A DNA stretch of 64,000 nucleotides from Kineosporia sp. NBRC 101731. Its GTDB lineage: Bacteria; Actinomycetota; Actinomycetes; Actinomycetales; Kineosporiaceae. Shown in pieces: positions 1 through 10,493 of this stretch. The stretch lies in the NCBI RefSeq assembly GCF_030269305.1, contig NZ_BSTC01000001.1, positions 1,501,467 through 1,565,466 of the forward strand, in the 5' to 3' direction. The first letter of the stretch is position 1. Every line of letters starts with the position of its first letter. The position numbers and the translations under genes were made by a program. The notes beneath the pieces were generated by a model. The model had not been told where the DNA came from and ran no database searches. It saw nothing but the letters and a program-made list of their open reading frames with translations.

Positions 1-988
1 GGCCGAGGCCCTGATCGTCGCGCGGGAGGTCGGCTATGCCATTCAGCTGGCCGAGAACCGGCAGACGCTGAGTGATTTCGGTGTCGAGTTCGACGTCTGG
101 TTCTCCGAGCGCACGCTGCACGAGTCCGGTGCCGTCGAGCAGGCCGTCGCGCGGCTGCGCGAGCAGGGCCACGTCGACGACCGTGACGGCGCCGTCTGGC
201 TGCGCACCACCGACTTCGGCGACGACAAAGACCGGGTACTGATCAAGGCCGACGGTGAGAAGACCTATTTCGCGGCCGACGCCGCCTACTGGCTGTCGGT
301 GCGTGACCGGGGTTTCCCGAAGAAGATCTACATGCTCGGTGCCGACCACCACGGCTATGTGCAGCGGCTCAAGGCGATCGCGGCCTGTGCCGGCGACGAC
401 CCGGAGACCTCGCTCGAGGTGCTGATCGGTCAGCTGGTCAGTGTGGGCGGCGCCCGGCTGAGCAAGCGGGCCGGCAACATCATCGAGCTGAAAGACCTGG
501 TCGACTGGCTGGGCGCCGACGCCGTGCGCTACAGCCTGGCTCGTTACCCGGCCGACTCCCCGCTCACGCTCGACGGTGAGGTCCTGCAGAAGAAGACGAA
601 CGACAACCCGGTCTTCTACGTGCAGTACGCCCACGCCCGGCTCTGCTCGCTGGCCAACCAGGCCCGGGAGCACGGCGTGGACCGCTCGGTGTTCGAGCCG
701 TCGCTGCTCGACCACGCCACCGAGAACGCCCTGATCGCCGCGCTCGCCCAGTTCCCGGCGATCGTGGCGCAGTCGGCCGAATTGCGTGAACCGCACCGGG
801 TGGCGCGGCATCTCGAGGTCGTGGCCGGCGCGTTCCACAAGTGGTACGACGAATGCCGGGTCACGCCGCGTGGCGACGACCCGGTGGAAGACGTGCACCG
901 CACCCGGCTCTGGCTGGCCGAGGCCAGCAAGCAGGTGCTGGCCAACGGTCTGAACCTGCTGGGCGTGAGCGCGCCCGAGCGAATGTGA
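1..988 (+). CDS. argS: Arginyl-tRNA synthetase, C-terminal part (5' end outside window)
   Basis: Cytoplasmic class I aminoacyl-tRNA synthetase that charges tRNA-Arg. The reading frame is open from base 2, giving 328 visible residues, so the N-terminal HIGH-motif region lies outside the window. Visible are the KMSKS-like loop region (GGARLSKRAGN) followed by NIIELKDLVDWLGADAVRY, characteristic of ArgRS, and a C-terminal DALR-type anticodon-binding helical domain ending in NLLGVSAPERM. The next gene is lysA, the argS-lysA order typical of actinobacteria. Family assignment is firm; only the 5' truncation by the window edge is unusual. Confidence 0.95.
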   Translation, partial: AEALIVAREVGYAIQLAENRQTLSDFGVEFDVWFSERTLHESGAVEQAVARLREQGHVDDRDGAVWLRTTDFGDDKDRVLIKADGEKTYFAADAAYWLSVRDRGFPKKIYMLGADHHGYVQRLKAIAACAGDDPETSLEVLIGQLVSVGGARLSKRAGNIIELKDLVDWLGADAVRYSLARYPADSPLTLDGEVLQKKTNDNPVFYVQYAHARLCSLANQAREHGVDRSVFEPSLLDHATENALIAALAQFPAIVAQSAELREPHRVARHLEVVAGAFHKWYDECRVTPRGDDPVEDVHRTRLWLAEASKQVLANGLNLLGVSAPERM

Positions 989-1019
989 ACCATCAGACGT
1001 GAGGAAGAGCGGAAGCATC

Positions 1020-2447
1020 ATGGGTGCGCATGAGGCGGGCGAGCTGCACAGCCCTGGGTACGGCGGCGTGGCGACGGTTCCGGCCTGGCTGAGGCCGCCG
1101 GACGACGTCAACGACCTGCAGGAGGGGCTGTGGTCCCAGACCGTCCACCGGGCGGACGACGGCGCGCTGAAGATCGGCGGTGTGAGCGTCGCCGATCTGG
1201 CGGCCGAGTTCGGAACGCCGGCCTTCGTGCTCGACGAGGTCGACTTCCGCGCTCGCGCAACGGGTTTCCGTGATGCTTTCGCCTCGGCCTTCGCCGGGGT
1301 CGGCGGTGCGGACGTCTACTACGCGGGCAAGGCATTCCTCTGCACGGCGGTCGCCCGCTGGATCGCGGAAGACGGCCTCTTCCTTGACACCTGCTCCGGC
1401 GGTGAACTTGCCGTCGCGCTCCGGGCCGGTGTGCCGGGCGAGCGGATCGCCCTGCACGGCAACAACAAACTCGAGAGTGAGATCGACCGGGCGGTCGCGG
1501 CCGGCGTCGGCCGCATCGTCATCGACTCGATGATCGAGATCGACCGCGTCGCCGAGGCCGCGGCCCGGCACGGCGTGGTGCAGCCGGTCTTCGTACGGGT
1601 CACGGTCGGCGTCGAGGCCCACACCCACGAATACGTCTCGACCGCGCACGAAGACCAGAAGTTCGGTCTCTCCCTCGCGGGTGGTGTCGCGGCCGAGGCG
1701 ATCGCGAAGGTCCTGAACACCCCGTCGCTGCGCCTGCTCGGCCTGCACAGCCACATCGGGTCGCAGATCTTCGACACGCAGGGCTTCGAGGTAGCCGCGC
1801 GCCGCCTGCTCGGCCTGCACGCCTCGGTGGAGAAAGACCACGGCGTGGTGCTGCCCGAGATCGACCTGGGCGGTGGCTTCGGCATCGCCTACACCAGCCA
1901 GCACGACCCGCTCGAGCCCAAGGCCCTGGCCGACCAGCTCGCCGAGCTCGTCATCCGCGAGTGCCGGGGCCTGGGCATCGCGGTGCCGCGGGTCTCGATC
2001 GAGCCGGGCCGGGCGATCGCCGGTCCCAGCACGTTCACGCTCTACCGGGTCGGCACGCTGAAAGACGTCACGATCGATCACGGCGGTGTGCGCCGCTACG
2101 TGTCGGTGGACGGCGGCATGAGCGACAACATCCGCACCGCGCTCTACGACGCCGACTACTCGTGCACCCTGGCCTCCCGCACGTCCGACGCCACGGCTGC
2201 GCTCTGCCGCGTGGTGGGCAAGCACTGCGAGAGCGGCGACATCGTGGTGCGCGACGAGTTCCTGCCCGGCGATGTCGCCCCCGGCGACCTGCTCGCCGTC
2301 CCGGCCACCGGCGCCTACTGCCGCAGCATGGCCAGCCAGTACAACCACGTCCCCCGCCCGCCGGTGATCGCCGTGCGTGACGGCAAGGCCCGTGTCATCG
2401 TGCGCCGGGAAACTGAAGACGACCTGCTCGCCCTGGACGTCGGCTGA
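1020..2447 (+). CDS. lysA: Diaminopimelate decarboxylase
   Basis: PLP enzyme that decarboxylates meso-diaminopimelate to L-lysine, the last step of lysine synthesis. From the ATG at 1020 it is 475 residues. The PLP lysine is K104 in VYYAGKAFLC. HSHIGSQI, the glycine loop DLGGGFGIAY and EPGRAIAGP are all fold-III decarboxylase signatures. An in-frame GTG at 999 is possible, but a purine-rich GAGGAAGAG lies just ahead of 1020, so the ATG is preferred. It follows argS by 31 nt and is followed by a clear hairpin terminator, so transcription probably ends there. Confidence 0.96.
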   Translation: MGAHEAGELHSPGYGGVATVPAWLRPPDDVNDLQEGLWSQTVHRADDGALKIGGVSVADLAAEFGTPAFVLDEVDFRARATGFRDAFASAFAGVGGADVYYAGKAFLCTAVARWIAEDGLFLDTCSGGELAVALRAGVPGERIALHGNNKLESEIDRAVAAGVGRIVIDSMIEIDRVAEAAARHGVVQPVFVRVTVGVEAHTHEYVSTAHEDQKFGLSLAGGVAAEAIAKVLNTPSLRLLGLHSHIGSQIFDTQGFEVAARRLLGLHASVEKDHGVVLPEIDLGGGFGIAYTSQHDPLEPKALADQLAELVIRECRGLGIAVPRVSIEPGRAIAGPSTFTLYRVGTLKDVTIDHGGVRRYVSVDGGMSDNIRTALYDADYSCTLASRTSDATAALCRVVGKHCESGDIVVRDEFLPGDVAPGDLLAVPATGAYCRSMASQYNHVPRPPVIAVRDGKARVIVRRETEDDLLALDVG

Positions 2448-2484
2448 CAGTTGGTGCGTAGTGGTCAGTAGTGGTCAGTAAGGG

Positions 2485-2527
2485 GACGGCGCCGAGCATG
2501 CATCGAGCTCGGTGCCGTCTTCCTTTT
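2485..2527 (+). terminator. Intrinsic terminator after lysA
   Basis: A 13-nt arm GACGGCGCCGAGC (2485-2497) pairs with GCTCGGTGCCGTC (2507-2519) with one wobble or mismatch around a 9-nt loop, followed by TTCCTTTT. It lies 38 nt after the lysA stop. A GTG-started version of the next gene (2512) would begin inside this stem, which argues for the later ATG. Confidence 0.75.
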
Positions 2528-2544
2528 GCCCCGATACTGAGTCG

Positions 2545-2850
2545 ATGAGCCGAACCCCCGCCGGGGTACCCCGGGCGATGCGCAGGCTGGGTACCGACCT
2601 GGCCACGTGGCGGCGGATCCGGCGGCTGACGGTCGAGGAGTTGTCGCAGCGTTCGGGGGTCGGGATCGCGACGATCACCCGCCTCGAGGGGGGTCAGGGG
2701 GCACCGCTGGAACACGTGATGCGCGTGGCGGCGGCGCTCGGGGTCGGGGAGGTGCTGGCCACAGCTCTCACACCGCGCAACGTTCTGGCGCGCAGCACTC
2801 CGGTGACGTCCCGGAATCCTCCGGCCCCTAAGGTGCCCCCTAAAGCCTGA
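2545..2850 (+). CDS. Small XRE-type helix-turn-helix regulator
   Basis: 101-residue putative DNA-binding protein. A helix-turn-helix spans about residues 14-70 (DLATWRRIRRLTVEELSQRS, then GVGIATITRLEGGQGAPLEHVMRVAAALG), the usual XRE/Cro pattern of two helices followed by a recognition helix. The C-terminal 25 residues are proline-rich and probably unstructured. It lies directly upstream of and in the same direction as mutA, 117 nt away, so it could regulate the mutase genes, but nothing in the sequence proves this. The ATG at 2545 is chosen because upstream starts overlap the lysA terminator. Confidence 0.7.
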   Translation: MSRTPAGVPRAMRRLGTDLATWRRIRRLTVEELSQRSGVGIATITRLEGGQGAPLEHVMRVAAALGVGEVLATALTPRNVLARSTPVTSRNPPAPKVPPKA

Positions 2851-2924
2851 CGTTTCGCCACGTTGCGGCAAAAAGCCTGGTGGGCGGGGTTGTCAGCCCC
2901 TATTTCTGTGGCGTAGTTCAAGTT

Positions 2925-2947
2925 CGGGCCCTGTGCTTGAGGGCCCG
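2925..2947. promoter_or_regulatory. GC-rich dyad upstream of mutA
   Basis: A perfect 8-bp inverted repeat CGGGCCCT-N7-AGGGCCCG ends 20 nt before the mutA start. It could be an operator for the neighbouring HTH protein, or a leader hairpin. The short GC-rich arms make chance occurrence possible. No cobalamin-riboswitch-like sequence was recognised in this gap. Confidence 0.35.
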
Positions 2948-2967
2948 GCCTTCCTAAGCTGAGGCCC

Positions 2968-4737
2968 ATGGACGATCTGTCGCTCGCCGCGCTGTTCGAT
3001 CCGGCCGAGCGCGCCGCCTGGCTGAAGCTGGTGGCCTCGGCCCTGGTCAAGGCCGGCCGGATGACGCCCGATCAAGACCCGGCCGAGGCAGAACGTCTGC
3101 TCACCAGCTTCACCTATGACGGCATCGGGGTGCGCCCCCTCTACACGCAGGACGACGCGATCGGTGACGACGTGGTCGGGGTGCCGGGCCGCGCGCCCTT
3201 CACCCGGGGCACCCGGATCTCCCCGGCGGACGGCTGGGACGTGCGCCAACTTCACCTCGACCCCGACCCGGCGGTCACCCACGAGGCGGTGATGGCCGAT
3301 CTGGAGAACGGCGTCACCTCGCTCTGGCTGGCCGGAATGCCGCCGGGCAGTCTGAAGCAGGTGCTCGACGGGGTCCTGCTCGACCTGGCACCGGTGGTGC
3401 TCGACGCGGGTACCGGCACGCTTGAGGCTGCGGACGAGTTCCTGGCGCTTCTCGGAGACGTCCAGCCGGCCGGCGGAAATCTCGGTGCCGACCCGATCGG
3501 CCTGCGGGCGCGGCTCGGGAACTCCTACGAGCCCGATCTGGCCGAACTCGCCGCTCTGGCCCGGCGCTCACCGGTGCCGGTCGCCACGGTGGACGCCACG
3601 GTCTATCACGACGCGGGGGCGAGCGACGCCCAGGAACTGGGCGCCTCCCTGGCCACCGGGGTGGCCTACCTGCGGGCCCTGACCGATGCCGGGCTGGATC
3701 TCGCGCAGGCCTTCGACCAGCTCGAGTTCCGCTACGCGGCGAACGCCGACCAGTTCCTGGTGATCGCCAAACTTCGCGCTGCACGCCGACTCTGGTCACG
3801 CGTTGCCGAGGTCTGCGGAGCCGTGGAAGCAACCGGCCAACGTCAGCACGCCGTCACCTCGTCGGCCATGATGACCCGCCGCGACCCCTGGGTGAACCTG
3901 CTGCGCACCACCCTGGCCGCGTTCGGCGCCGGGGTCGGCGGGGCCGGAGCGGTGACCGTGCAGCCGTTCGACGCCGCGATCGGTCTGCCCGACGCGTTCT
4001 CCCGGCGCATCGCCCGCAACACCTCCTCGCTGCTGGTCATGGAGTCGCACCTGGCCCGGGTCACCGACCCGGCCGGGGGCTCCTGGTACGTCGAGCAGCT
4101 CACCGCCGAGCTGGCGCAGTCGGCGTGGGACGAGTTCACGGCCCTGGAACGGGAGGGCGGGATGCTCGCAGCGCTCGGGAAGGGCCGGTTCGCGGCGGAG
4201 ATCGGCGAGGTCTGGCAGCGGCGGGCGCAGAACCTGGCCCTGCGGAAAGACCCGCTGACCGGGGTGAGCGAGTTCCCCCACCTCGGCGAGCCCGAGGTCG
4301 TCCGTAAACCCTTGCCGAAGAGGCCCGGCGGTGGGCTGCCCGTACACCGCTACGCGCAGGAGTACGAGGCGCTGCGCGACGCGGCGGGCGACGCCAAGGT
4401 CTTCATCGCCACCATCGGCCCGGTGGCCGTGCACACCGCCCGGGCCTCCTTCGCCGCCAACCTCTTCCAGGCCGGTGGCCTCCAGACTCCTACGGGGGAG
4501 GGAGCCCAGGGTTTTCGGGAGAGCGGTGCCACCGTCGCCTGCCTGGCCTCCAGTGACAAGTTCTACGCCGAGCACGCCGAAAGAGTCGTGAAGGAACTGA
4601 AAGAAGCCGGGGCGCAATACGTCCTGCTCGCCGGGAAACCGGCGGACCACGTGGGTGCCGACGCGTACGTGTTCGCCGGGGTGGATGCCCTGGCCGTGCT
4701 GCGCGACGTGCACCGGCGCATCGGGATCGGGAGCTGA
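2968..4737 (+). CDS. mutA: Methylmalonyl-CoA mutase, small (non-catalytic) subunit
   Basis: 589 residues. Partner of the catalytic large subunit in the heterodimeric B12-dependent isomerase that interconverts methylmalonyl-CoA and succinyl-CoA. It has the mutase TIM-barrel (for example FTYDGIGVRPLYTQDD, then QLEFRYAANADQFLVIAKLRAARRLW) and a C-terminal flavodoxin-like domain. In that domain the cobalamin-binding DxHxxG motif is absent (IGPVAVHTARAS instead), as expected for the small subunit. mutB starts 6 nt after the stop, so the two are translated as a pair. Confidence 0.95.
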   Translation: MDDLSLAALFDPAERAAWLKLVASALVKAGRMTPDQDPAEAERLLTSFTYDGIGVRPLYTQDDAIGDDVVGVPGRAPFTRGTRISPADGWDVRQLHLDPDPAVTHEAVMADLENGVTSLWLAGMPPGSLKQVLDGVLLDLAPVVLDAGTGTLEAADEFLALLGDVQPAGGNLGADPIGLRARLGNSYEPDLAELAALARRSPVPVATVDATVYHDAGASDAQELGASLATGVAYLRALTDAGLDLAQAFDQLEFRYAANADQFLVIAKLRAARRLWSRVAEVCGAVEATGQRQHAVTSSAMMTRRDPWVNLLRTTLAAFGAGVGGAGAVTVQPFDAAIGLPDAFSRRIARNTSSLLVMESHLARVTDPAGGSWYVEQLTAELAQSAWDEFTALEREGGMLAALGKGRFAAEIGEVWQRRAQNLALRKDPLTGVSEFPHLGEPEVVRKPLPKRPGGGLPVHRYAQEYEALRDAAGDAKVFIATIGPVAVHTARASFAANLFQAGGLQTPTGEGAQGFRESGATVACLASSDKFYAEHAERVVKELKEAGAQYVLLAGKPADHVGADAYVFAGVDALAVLRDVHRRIGIGS

Positions 4738-4743
4738 GCCGAC

Positions 4744-6876
<2,133 letters not shown>

Positions 6877-6886
6877 AGTGCTCGGC

Positions 6887-7153
6887 ATGGCTGACGTATG
6901 CACTCATCTCGACACGATCCACGACGTCACCCCCAGTGCCGCCGGCTGTGAGGACTGCCTGAAGTCCGGCGGCACCTGGGTCCACCTGCGCCTGTGCCGC
7001 GAGTGCGGCCACATGGGTTGCTGTGACTCCTCACCCTCGAAGCACGCGACCGCGCACTTCCACTCCACCGAGCACCCGATCGTGCAGTCCGCCGAGCCCG
7101 GTGAGGACTGGCTCTGGTGCTTCCGTGACGAAGTGGCCTTCGAGCTGGGATGA
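6887..7153 (+). CDS. UBP-type zinc finger protein in the mutase operon
   Basis: 88 residues from the ATG at 6887 (a GTG at 6878 is also in frame). Nearly the whole protein is one ubiquitin-hydrolase-type (UBP) zinc finger: CTHL, CEDC, CRECGHMGCCDSS, then a His series KHATAHFHSTEHP and a final WLWCF. Actinobacteria lack a canonical ubiquitin pathway, so the ligand is unknown; it could be a C-terminal Gly-Gly-like peptide or simply a protein interaction surface. The stop overlaps the meaB start (ATGA), showing translational coupling and suggesting a link with the mutase system. A close relative is fused to the antiporter at 37152-39044. Confidence 0.85.
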   Translation: MADVCTHLDTIHDVTPSAAGCEDCLKSGGTWVHLRLCRECGHMGCCDSSPSKHATAHFHSTEHPIVQSAEPGEDWLWCFRDEVAFELG

Positions 7154-8124
7154 GGCCACCTTTCGATCCGGAGGAGGCGGCGCGGCACGTCCGCGCCGGG
7201 TCGCGGGCCTGGATCGCCCGCGCGATCACCCTGGTCGAGTCCACCCGGCCCGACCACCGGCGTCTGGCCCAGCACCTCCTGTCGTTGCTGGCACAGGACG
7301 CACCTCCCACCATCCGGGTGGGCGTCACGGGGGTGCCGGGGGCGGGTAAGTCGACGTTGATCGATGCTCTCGGAGGCCGGCTCCTCGATGCCGGGCACGC
7401 GGTCGCGGTGCTCGCGGTCGATCCGTCGTCGTCGCGTCACGGTGGCAGCATCCTCGGTGACAAGACCCGGATGCCCCGGCTGGCAACCGATCCGAAGGCT
7501 TTCGTGCGTCCCTCGCCGAGCGCGGGCACCCTGGGTGGGGTGGCCCGGTCGACCCGTGAGGCGATGGTCGTGCTGGAGGCGGCCGGGTACGACGTGATCA
7601 TCGTCGAGACGGTCGGCGTGGGGCAGTCCGAGACCACCGTGGCCCAGATGGTCGACACGTTCCTGCTGCTCACCCTGGCCCGTTCCGGGGATCAGTTGCA
7701 GGGCATCAAGAAGGGCGTGCTCGAGCTGGCCGACGTGATCGCGGTGAACAAGGCCGACGGTCCGCACCAGGCCGAGGCGTGGCGGGCCGCCCGGGAACTC
7801 AGCGGGGCGCTGCATCTTCTCGGAACCGGCGACGAGACCCCGGTTCTCACTTGCTCGGCCCAGGAGGGCACCGGGCTGGACGAGGTGTGGGCCCAGGTGC
7901 TCAAACACCGGTCGGAGCTGGGCGAGGAGCTGCAGGCCCGGCGTCGGCAGCAGCTCATCGGCTGGACCTGGTCGATGGTGCGCGACACCCTGATCGACCA
8001 GTTGCGCGAGTCGCCCGCCGTGCGCGAGCTCACCCCCGTCGTCGAGGGGCAGGTGCTGGCCGGTGAGCTCACCCCCTCGGCCGCTGCCGAGCAGATCCTG
8101 CGGGCTCTCAAGAGCCAGAATTGA
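7150..8124 (+). CDS. meaB: Methylmalonyl-CoA mutase-associated GTPase MeaB
   Basis: 324 residues. G3E/SIMIBI-class GTPase that gates delivery of adenosylcobalamin to the mutase and protects or ejects damaged cofactor. P-loop GVPGAGKST is at residues 61-69, switch region VDPSSSRHGGSILGDKTRM follows, and the guanine-specificity motif is NKADGP. The C-terminal dimerisation region is present. It overlaps the zinc-finger gene by 4 nt and closes the mut operon. Older annotations of this family as ArgK, a lysine/arginine transport kinase, are misleading. Confidence 0.95.
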   Translation: MRPPFDPEEAARHVRAGSRAWIARAITLVESTRPDHRRLAQHLLSLLAQDAPPTIRVGVTGVPGAGKSTLIDALGGRLLDAGHAVAVLAVDPSSSRHGGSILGDKTRMPRLATDPKAFVRPSPSAGTLGGVARSTREAMVVLEAAGYDVIIVETVGVGQSETTVAQMVDTFLLLTLARSGDQLQGIKKGVLELADVIAVNKADGPHQAEAWRAARELSGALHLLGTGDETPVLTCSAQEGTGLDEVWAQVLKHRSELGEELQARRRQQLIGWTWSMVRDTLIDQLRESPAVRELTPVVEGQVLAGELTPSAAAEQILRALKSQN

Positions 8125-8213
8125 GGACGAGGCTGAGCCCGGGTCTTTCGGGTCAGCTTTCCCACAACCGTTCTCTCACCTTCGTCACAGCCAGTACCTG
8201 TGAGAATGCGGGT

Positions 8214-9683
8214 ATGAGCACCGAGCACGGCTGGCGGTTCGACGCCGCGGCGGCCCCGCACCGGCTCCTGCCCTCGGTCCGGGCCCGGTCCACGGTCTCG
8301 GCCGTGCTGGTGGTCGGGCTGGGCCTGACGCTGGCGGGTGGGCTGATCTTCTACGTGCTGCAGCGCAGTCTGATCGGCGGGCTGAACCGGGCGGCGGACG
8401 CGCGGGTCAGCGAGGTCGCCGGGCAGCTGGAGCTGATCGGCGAGGGAGACCTGGACACCCAGCTGAAGAAGGAGCAGAACCAGCGCGACGGCCAGTGGGT
8501 ACAGGTGCTCCGGGGGGATGCGGTGGTGTCGGCCTCCACCTGGGACTCCGACCAGGGGCCGATCACCGGTCTGCGGCCGCAGGTCGGGCAGACGATCCGG
8601 GAGGAGGCCGGGCTGCTCAAGATTCTCGACACCACCCGGCCGTTCCTCGTGGTCACGCGCGGGGTGGACTACGACGGCAACACCGACACGATCATCGTGG
8701 CCACGTTCTACTCCGGTCAGCGCGACACCGTGCTCAAGATGCTGCTGGTCCTCGGGGTCTCGTTCCCGTTGCTGCTGGCCGCTCTCGGGGCGCTGGTCTG
8801 GGTGATGCTCGGGCGGGCGCTGCGGCCGGTGGAGGAGATCCGCGCGCGGGTGGCGCGGGTCGACGAGCGGGACCTGGACGACCGGGTGCCCGTGCCGCCG
8901 ACGCGCGACGAGATCGCCCGGCTGGCGGTCACGATGAACGAGATGCTCGACCGTCTCCAGGCGGCGCAGAAGGCCCAGCGGCAGTTCGTCTCCGACGCCA
9001 GTCACGAGCTGCGCAGCCCTCTGGCCACCCTCTCGGCCACGCTCGAGGTGGTCGATTCCGACGTCAGTGGCCGGGCCTGGGCCGAACTGCGGCCGGTGCT
9101 GCAGAACGAGACCGAGCGGATGGGCGTGCTGGTGCAGAACCTGCTACTGCTGGCCCGGGCCGACGACCAGGGCCTGAAGATCGTGTCGGTCGAGGTGGAC
9201 CTGGACGACCTGGTGATGGAGGAGGCCCGGCGTCTGCGGTCCTCGTCCTCGTTGGAGGTGCCGCTCTCGGTGGTGCCGGTGCGCATCCTCGGCGACCCGT
9301 ACAAGCTCGGCCAGGTGCTGCGGAACCTCGTCGACAACGCCACCCGGTACGCGCAGTCCACGGTCGCGCTGACCGTCACGACGGCCGGGACGACGGCGCT
9401 GATCATGGTGGACGACGACGGCCCGGGGATCGCTCCGGGCGACCGGGACCGGGTGTTCGAGCGTTTCGTGCGGCTGGACGAGAGCCGCGACCGGGCCAGT
9501 GGGGGAGCGGGTCTGGGACTGCCGATCGTGCGCGAGGTGGTGCGCGGCCATCACGGTGACATCGCGGTCGGCGTCTCGCCCTACGGCGGCGCCCGGTTCC
9601 AGGTGCAGCTGCCGATCACGATCGACCAGGCCGCCGGGCTGCTGCCCGGTGAGACCGGCGAGATCCCCGTACTGGGCTCCTGA
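8214..9683 (+). CDS. Sensor histidine kinase (OmpR-type partner)
   Basis: 489 residues from the ATG at 8214. Layout: short cytoplasmic N-terminus, first membrane helix about residues 28-52, extracytoplasmic region of about 130 residues, second membrane helix (MLLVLGVSFPLLLAALGALVWVMLG), HAMP domain, HisKA with phosphorylatable His in SDASHELRSPLATL, and an HATPase with NLVDNATRYA and DDDGPGIAPGDRDRVFERF. The signal sensed is unknown. Its stop abuts the stop of the response regulator on the other strand, so the likely cognate pair is convergent rather than an operon. Confidence 0.93.
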   Translation: MSTEHGWRFDAAAAPHRLLPSVRARSTVSAVLVVGLGLTLAGGLIFYVLQRSLIGGLNRAADARVSEVAGQLELIGEGDLDTQLKKEQNQRDGQWVQVLRGDAVVSASTWDSDQGPITGLRPQVGQTIREEAGLLKILDTTRPFLVVTRGVDYDGNTDTIIVATFYSGQRDTVLKMLLVLGVSFPLLLAALGALVWVMLGRALRPVEEIRARVARVDERDLDDRVPVPPTRDEIARLAVTMNEMLDRLQAAQKAQRQFVSDASHELRSPLATLSATLEVVDSDVSGRAWAELRPVLQNETERMGVLVQNLLLLARADDQGLKIVSVEVDLDDLVMEEARRLRSSSSLEVPLSVVPVRILGDPYKLGQVLRNLVDNATRYAQSTVALTVTTAGTTALIMVDDDGPGIAPGDRDRVFERFVRLDESRDRASGGAGLGLPIVREVVRGHHGDIAVGVSPYGGARFQVQLPITIDQAAGLLPGETGEIPVLGS

Positions 9684-10361
9684 TCAGCCACCGGTGGTCG
9701 AAAGGCGATAGCCCATGCCGCGGACCGTCTCGATGGCGCGGCGCTCGAACGGGGCGTCGATCTTCCGGCGCAGATACCGCACGTAGACCTCGACCACGTT
9801 CGGGTCACCCTCGAAGGCCGGGTCCCAGACTCCCTCCAGGATCTCGCTCTTCGTGACGACGTCGCCCTTGTGCCGCATCAGGAACTCGAGCAGGCCGTAC
9901 TCGCGCGGCGTCAGGCTGATCTCCTGGCCCGCCCGCTCGACACGCCGTCGGACCGGGTCGAGCGTCAGGTCGCCACAGGCCAGCACCACCGGGCGTTCCG
10001 GGGCGCCGCGCCGGATCAGCGCGCGCAAACGGGCCACGAGCACGATGAAACTGAAGGGTTTGGTCAGGTAGTCGTCGGCCCCGAGGTCGAATGCGTCGGT
10101 CTGGTCGTAATCGCCGTCTTTCGCGGTGAGCATCAGCACCGGCGTCCAGATCTCGCGGCGCCGCAGCTCGGTGAGCACCTGATAACCGTTGCCCCGCGGC
10201 AGCATGATGTCCAGAACGATGGCGTCAAAACGCTTTTCGGTCGCAGCCCAGAGAGCGTCCTGCCCGTTGTGGGCCATCTCGACCACGAAACCCTCATCAG
10301 TGAGCCCACGCCGGATCGTCTCAGCCAGTGGACGTTCGTCATCGACGATCAGTACCCGCAC
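9684..10361 (-). CDS. OmpR/PhoB-family response regulator
   Basis: 225 residues. N-terminal receiver domain with the acidic pair DDE (residues 7-9), phospho-acceptor Asp51 in FDAIVLDIMLP, and K in LTKPFS. The C-terminal winged helix (SLTPREYGLLEFLMRHKGDV to VEVYVRYLRRKI) is the Trans_reg_C DNA-binding domain. It faces the kinase gene tail to tail with no gap and is divergent from hom. It probably receives phosphate from the neighbouring kinase; target genes are unknown. Confidence 0.94.
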   Translation of the reverse strand: MRVLIVDDERPLAETIRRGLTDEGFVVEMAHNGQDALWAATEKRFDAIVLDIMLPRGNGYQVLTELRRREIWTPVLMLTAKDGDYDQTDAFDLGADDYLTKPFSFIVLVARLRALIRRGAPERPVVLACGDLTLDPVRRRVERAGQEISLTPREYGLLEFLMRHKGDVVTKSEILEGVWDPAFEGDPNVVEVYVRYLRRKIDAPFERRAIETVRGMGYRLSTTGG

Positions 10362-10451
10362 GGTTCTCCTTAGTCAGACCTGCAAAGATACTTGCCAGGA
10401 CGATGGCCGAGCGGGTGAACTCAGCAGGTTCTCAGGTCGCAGATGGGCCGT

Positions 10452-10461
10452 CATTCTCACA
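10452..10461. promoter_or_regulatory. 10-mer CATTCTCACA shared with the kinase upstream region
   Basis: CATTCTCACA occurs here, between the divergent response-regulator and hom starts. Its exact complement TGTGAGAATG occurs at 8199-8208, just before the histidine kinase start. A related GTTCTCAGG lies at about 10430. These could be half-sites for the OmpR-type regulator. The sample is tiny, so this is only a candidate. Confidence 0.25.
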
Positions 10462-10493
10462 TGTCGAGACAAAACACGAGTCAGGGAGTCACG

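Noticed and set aside
2461-2480. Exact tandem duplication of GTGGTCAGTA after lysA.
   Set aside because: Too short and isolated to assign; lies just before the terminator and may be slippage.
2851-2967. Possible cobalamin riboswitch before mutA.
   Set aside because: No B12-box-like conserved sequence or typical length was visible; only a short dyad is present.
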